From NCBI GenBank assembly GCA_027325905.1, contig DAIEEM010000016.1, positions 1 to 8,688 on the forward strand: a DNA stretch of 8,688 nucleotides, in the 5' to 3' direction. This DNA is from Rhodocyclaceae bacterium (GTDB taxonomy: Bacteria > Pseudomonadota > Gammaproteobacteria > Burkholderiales > Rhodocyclaceae). Made by a program: the position numbers and the translations under genes. A model generated the notes under the pieces. It saw only the letters and a program-made list of their open reading frames with translations, was not told where the DNA came from and searched no databases. This document shows positions 5,847 to 8,688 of this stretch, one piece after another (the first letter of the stretch is position 1; each line of letters begins with the position of its first letter).

Positions 5847-8126
5847 TCAGGCGGCGGTTTGGGCTTGGGCCACTTCGACCGACAGCAGGGCGGTGACGTT
5901 GACGAGGCGTCGCACGCTGGCCGTCGGCGTCATGATATGCGCCGGGCGCGCCGCGCCGAGCAGCAACGGGCCGACGGTGAGGCCGTCGCTGCCGGACGTC
6001 TTCAGCAGGTTGAAGGCGATGTTGGCGGCGTCGAGCGTCGGCATGATCAGCAGGTTGGCTTGTCCCTTGAGACGCGTCGGCGGAAAGACCTGGTTGCGGA
6101 TTTCCTCGGACAGCGCCGCATCGCCGTGCATCTCGCCCTCGACCTCGAGCTGGGGAGCGCGCACCCGCAGCAGTTCCAGCGCACGCCGCATTTTGATCGC
6201 CGTCGGCGTGTCCTCGGCGCCGAAGCTCGAATGCGACAGCAGCGCCACCTTGGGCACCAGGCCGAAGCGCTTGACCTCTTCGGCGGCCAGCAGGGTCATT
6301 TCCGCCACCTGCTCCGCCGTCGGATCGTAATTCACATAGGTGTCGCTGATGAAGACGGTACGCTGCGGCAGCATCAGCATGTTCATGGCATAGAAATTAT
6401 CGACGCCCGGACGCCGGCCGATGACGTTCTCGATGTAGCGCAAGTGCACACTGTGGCGACCGTAGGTGCCGCAAATCAGGCCCTCGGCGTGGTTGTGCCG
6501 CAACAGCATGGCGCCGATCAGGGTGGTGCGGCGGCGCAGTTCGCGCTTGGCGTACTCGACGCCGATGCCCTTGCGGCACATGATGTCGTAATAATCCTGC
6601 CAGAGTTCCTTGTAGCGCGGATCGGAATCGGGATTAACCAGTTCGAAGTCCGCGCCGGGACGCACGCGCAAGCCATGGCGATCAATCTGGCGATTGACGA
6701 CGTCGGGTCGGCCGATGAGGATGGGGCGCGCCAGTCCTTCGTCCACCACCGTCTGCACGGCGCGCAGCACGCGCTCGTCCTCGCCTTCGGCAAAGACGAT
6801 GCGCGCCGGCTTCTTCTTCGCCGCGGCGAAGACCGGCTTCATGGCGAAGCCGGTGTGATAGACGAACTCGCTCAACTGCTGCCGGTAGAGCGCCATGTCG
6901 GCAATCGGCCGCGTCGCCACACCCGAATCCATTGCCGCCTGCGCCACCGCCGGGGCGATGTTGAGGATCAGGCGCGGATCGAAGGGCTTCGGAATGAGGT
7001 ACTCGGGACCGAAAGCCAGTTCTTCCTTGCCATAGGCGGCGGTGACGATTTCAGACTGTTCAACGTGGGCCAGGTCGGCGATGGCTTTCACCGCGGCGAT
7101 CTTCATCGCCTCGTTGATGGCGGTGGCGCCGACGTCGAGTGCGCCGCGAAACATGAAGGGAAAGCAAAGGACGTTATTGACCTGATTCGGATAGTCGGAA
7201 CGGCCGGTGCCGATGATGGCGTCCGGGCGCGCCGCCTTGGCGTCTTCGGGCAGGATTTCCGGATCGGGGTTCGCCATCGCCAGGATCAGCGGCGTCGGCG
7301 CCATGGTCTTTACCATCTCGGGCTTCAACACGCCCTTGGCCGACAGGCCAAGAAAGATGTCCGCGCCCGGCATCGCGTCGGCCAGCGTGCGCGCTGCCGT
7401 CCCCTGCGCATAGCGGGCCTTGGATGCGTCGAGACCGTCGCGGCCGCTGTGGATGACGCCCTTGCTGTCGACGGCGGTAACGTTTCTTGGATTGAGGCCG
7501 ACGCTGACCAGCAGATCGAGGCAGGCAATGGCGGCGGCGCCGGCGCCGGAGCACACCAGTTTGACCTGGCCGATGTCCTTGCCGGCAACGCGCAGGCCGT
7601 TCAGCACCGCCGCGGCGGTGATGATCGCGGTACCGTGCTGGTCGTCGTGGAAGACGGGAATCCGCATGCGCTCGCGCAGTTTTGCCTCAACGTAGAAGCA
7701 TTCGGGCGCCTTGATGTCTTCAAGATTGATGCCGCCGAAAGTCGGCTCCAGCGAGGCGATGATATCGACGAGTTTGTCGGGATCGAGCTCATCGACTTCG
7801 ATGTCGAAGACGTCGATGCCGGCGAATTTCTTGAACAGCACGCCCTTGCCTTCCATCACCGGCTTGCCGGCAAGCGGGCCGATGTTGCCCAGGCCCAGCA
7901 CGGCCGTACCGTTGGTGATGACGGCGACGAGGTTGCCGCGCGAGGTATAGAGTGAAGCAGTCGCCGGATCGCGGACAATTTCGTCGCAGGCGGCGGCAAC
8001 GCCGGGCGAGTAGGCGAGCGAGAGATCGGCGTGATTGGTGAGCGCCTTGGTTGGCGTCACCGCAATCTTTCCCGGGCTCGGCAGCCGGTGATATTCGAGG
8101 GCTGCGGAACGGGTTCGTTCGTCCAT
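5847..8126 (-). CDS. maeB: NADP-dependent malic enzyme with C-terminal phosphotransacetylase-like domain
   Basis: Oxidatively decarboxylates malate to pyruvate and CO2, producing NADPH in the cytosol. The 759-residue length is normal for the two-part MaeB type. The malic domain has the catalytic tyrosine in LAYSPGV (Y39), the lysine in EGKGVLFK (K94), and metal-binding acids in NLEDIK (E136, D137) and FHDDQHGT (D161, D162). The nucleotide-binding loop is SGAGAAA (193-199). From about residue 430 to the end lies a phosphotransacetylase-like domain ([15 protein letters not shown] at its start). In characterised MaeB proteins this domain is not needed for catalysis but conveys inhibition by acetyl-CoA; that is family knowledge. 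ATG 8126 has a good GGAGAGAG ribosome site. It is first in the leftward run with the patatin gene and diverges from pckG. NADP rather than NAD use is inferred from the family, not read from a residue. Confidence 0.95.
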   Translation of the reverse strand: MDERTRSAALEYHRLPSPGKIAVTPTKALTNHADLSLAYSPGVAAACDEIVRDPATASLYTSRGNLVAVITNGTAVLGLGNIGPLAGKPVMEGKGVLFKKFAGIDVFDIEVDELDPDKLVDIIASLEPTFGGINLEDIKAPECFYVEAKLRERMRIPVFHDDQHGTAIITAAAVLNGLRVAGKDIGQVKLVCSGAGAAAIACLDLLVSVGLNPRNVTAVDSKGVIHSGRDGLDASKARYAQGTAARTLADAMPGADIFLGLSAKGVLKPEMVKTMAPTPLILAMANPDPEILPEDAKAARPDAIIGTGRSDYPNQVNNVLCFPFMFRGALDVGATAINEAMKIAAVKAIADLAHVEQSEIVTAAYGKEELAFGPEYLIPKPFDPRLILNIAPAVAQAAMDSGVATRPIADMALYRQQLSEFVYHTGFAMKPVFAAAKKKPARIVFAEGEDERVLRAVQTVVDEGLARPILIGRPDVVNRQIDRHGLRVRPGADFELVNPDSDPRYKELWQDYYDIMCRKGIGVEYAKRELRRRTTLIGAMLLRHNHAEGLICGTYGRHSVHLRYIENVIGRRPGVDNFYAMNMLMLPQRTVFISDTYVNYDPTAEQVAEMTLLAAEEVKRFGLVPKVALLSHSSFGAEDTPTAIKMRRALELLRVRAPQLEVEGEMHGDAALSEEIRNQVFPPTRLKGQANLLIMPTLDAANIAFNLLKTSGSDGLTVGPLLLGAARPAHIMTPTASVRRLVNVTALLSVEVAQAQTAA

Positions 8127-8238
8127 GGTCTCTCTCCGTCGATCCCACCTCAGGCGGGGCGTGGCGGGGATTGTGGCATAATTTTCGTTACTGGCGGCAG
8201 CGTGTCTGTTAATGCGCCGCCCCTCATGGAGATCTTCG
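8127..8238. other. Divergent maeB/pckG control region
   Basis: This 112-base gap separates two genes transcribed away from each other and must hold both promoters. It contains an AT-rich core (8178-8190) in otherwise GC-rich DNA. On the plus strand I can point to an extended -10 element; on the minus strand I found no convincing -35/-10 pair for maeB. No terminator or riboswitch-like fold was recognised. Confidence 0.5.
8172..8182 (+). promoter_or_regulatory. Candidate extended -10 element of pckG
   Basis: TGTGGCATAAT has a TGn extension directly before CATAAT, a 5-of-6 match to TATAAT. Transcription would start near 8189, giving a leader of about 50 bases. No clear -35 box lies upstream, consistent with an extended -10 or activator-dependent promoter. 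Confidence 0.4.
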
Positions 8239-8688
8239 ATGAGTATCCCGGCCGCAGCTCCGGATTACGTCAGAAACGCCAGGCTCAAGGCCTGGGTTGC
8301 CGAAGTCGCCGCCCTCACCCAACCCGACAAGATCGCCTGGGCAGACGGATCGCAGGAAGAATACGACCGTATCTGCGAAGAGATGGTGGCGGCCGGCACC
8401 ATGGTTCGGCTCAACCCGGCGAAGCGCCCGAAATCCTTTCTTGCCTTTTCCGATCCGTCCGACGTCGCCCGCGTCGAAGACCGTACCTACATTTGTTCCG
8501 AGAAGCAGGAAGACGCCGGACCCACCAACAACTGGGAAGCGCCGGCGAAAATGCGCGAAACCCTGAGCGGCCTGTTCAGGAGTGCGATGAAGGGGCGCAC
8601 GATGTACGTGATCCCCTTCTCCATGGGCCCGCTCGGTTCGCCGATCGCGCATATCGGAGTGGAGATTTCCGACAGTCCCTACGTCGTC
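8239..8688 (+). CDS. pckG: GTP-dependent phosphoenolpyruvate carboxykinase (N-terminal part)
   Basis: Converts oxaloacetate and GTP to phosphoenolpyruvate, CO2 and GDP, the entry step of gluconeogenesis (in some bacteria it runs in reverse). The first 150 codons are present and the frame is open at the right edge; family members are about 600 residues, so roughly three quarters is missing. Recognition rests on the near-invariant N-terminal blocks: [50 protein letters not shown], and [18 protein letters not shown]. These belong to the GTP class and are not found in ATP-type PckA. The nucleotide- and metal-binding loops lie beyond the window. The ATG at 8239 has a GGAG ribosome site (8228-8231) seven bases upstream. 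It diverges from maeB, the other enzyme draining the C4 pool. Confidence 0.95.
   Translation, partial: MSIPAAAPDYVRNARLKAWVAEVAALTQPDKIAWADGSQEEYDRICEEMVAAGTMVRLNPAKRPKSFLAFSDPSDVARVEDRTYICSEKQEDAGPTNNWEAPAKMRETLSGLFRSAMKGRTMYVIPFSMGPLGSPIAHIGVEISDSPYVV

Noticed and set aside
5679..7955. 758-codon open frame on the plus strand opposite maeB and the patatin gene
   Set aside because: It is a codon-bias shadow antisense to strongly conserved maeB; its composition is low-complexity and no motif was recognised.
8224..8652. 142-codon minus-strand frame opposite pckG
   Set aside because: It is antisense to highly conserved GTP-PEPCK blocks and has no independent support.

Overview
The window is GC-rich and densely coding, and reads as ordinary chromosome of a betaproteobacterium, possibly Rhodocyclales-like. 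That placement is my inference from the gene set (GTP-type PEP carboxykinase, MaeB-type malic enzyme, KaiB-like protein, PAS/GGDEF/EAL protein) and from codon use, not from a marker gene. I see no tRNA, rRNA, CRISPR array, transposase or integrase.

Left block (1-2640, minus strand): a KaiB-like gene (2248-2550) is followed, with a 4-base ATGA overlap, by a large c-di-GMP protein with three PAS-like regions, a GGDEF and an EAL domain. The second gene runs off the left edge. A good sigma70-type promoter (2608-2636) precedes the pair. No kaiC is visible.

Middle (2551-3650): an IclR-family regulator (2827-3612, plus strand) diverges from the KaiB-like pair across a 276-base gap containing candidate promoters and small palindromes. 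A G/C-rich hairpin lies in the convergent gap after it. Its T-tract is on the minus strand, so it terminates the leftward operon.

Right block (3655-8126, minus strand): maeB (NADP-malic enzyme with a C-terminal phosphotransacetylase-like domain), then one base later a patatin-like phospholipase, then after 106 bases a secreted PBP7-type D-Ala-D-Ala endopeptidase. Across a 112-base divergent gap, the first 150 codons of pckG (GTP-dependent PEP carboxykinase) run off the right edge. MaeB and PckG both drain C4 acids, to pyruvate and to PEP, so this junction is a control point for growth on organic acids.

The most unusual element is the two-gene KaiB-like / cyclic-di-GMP unit, with an IclR-family gene facing it.
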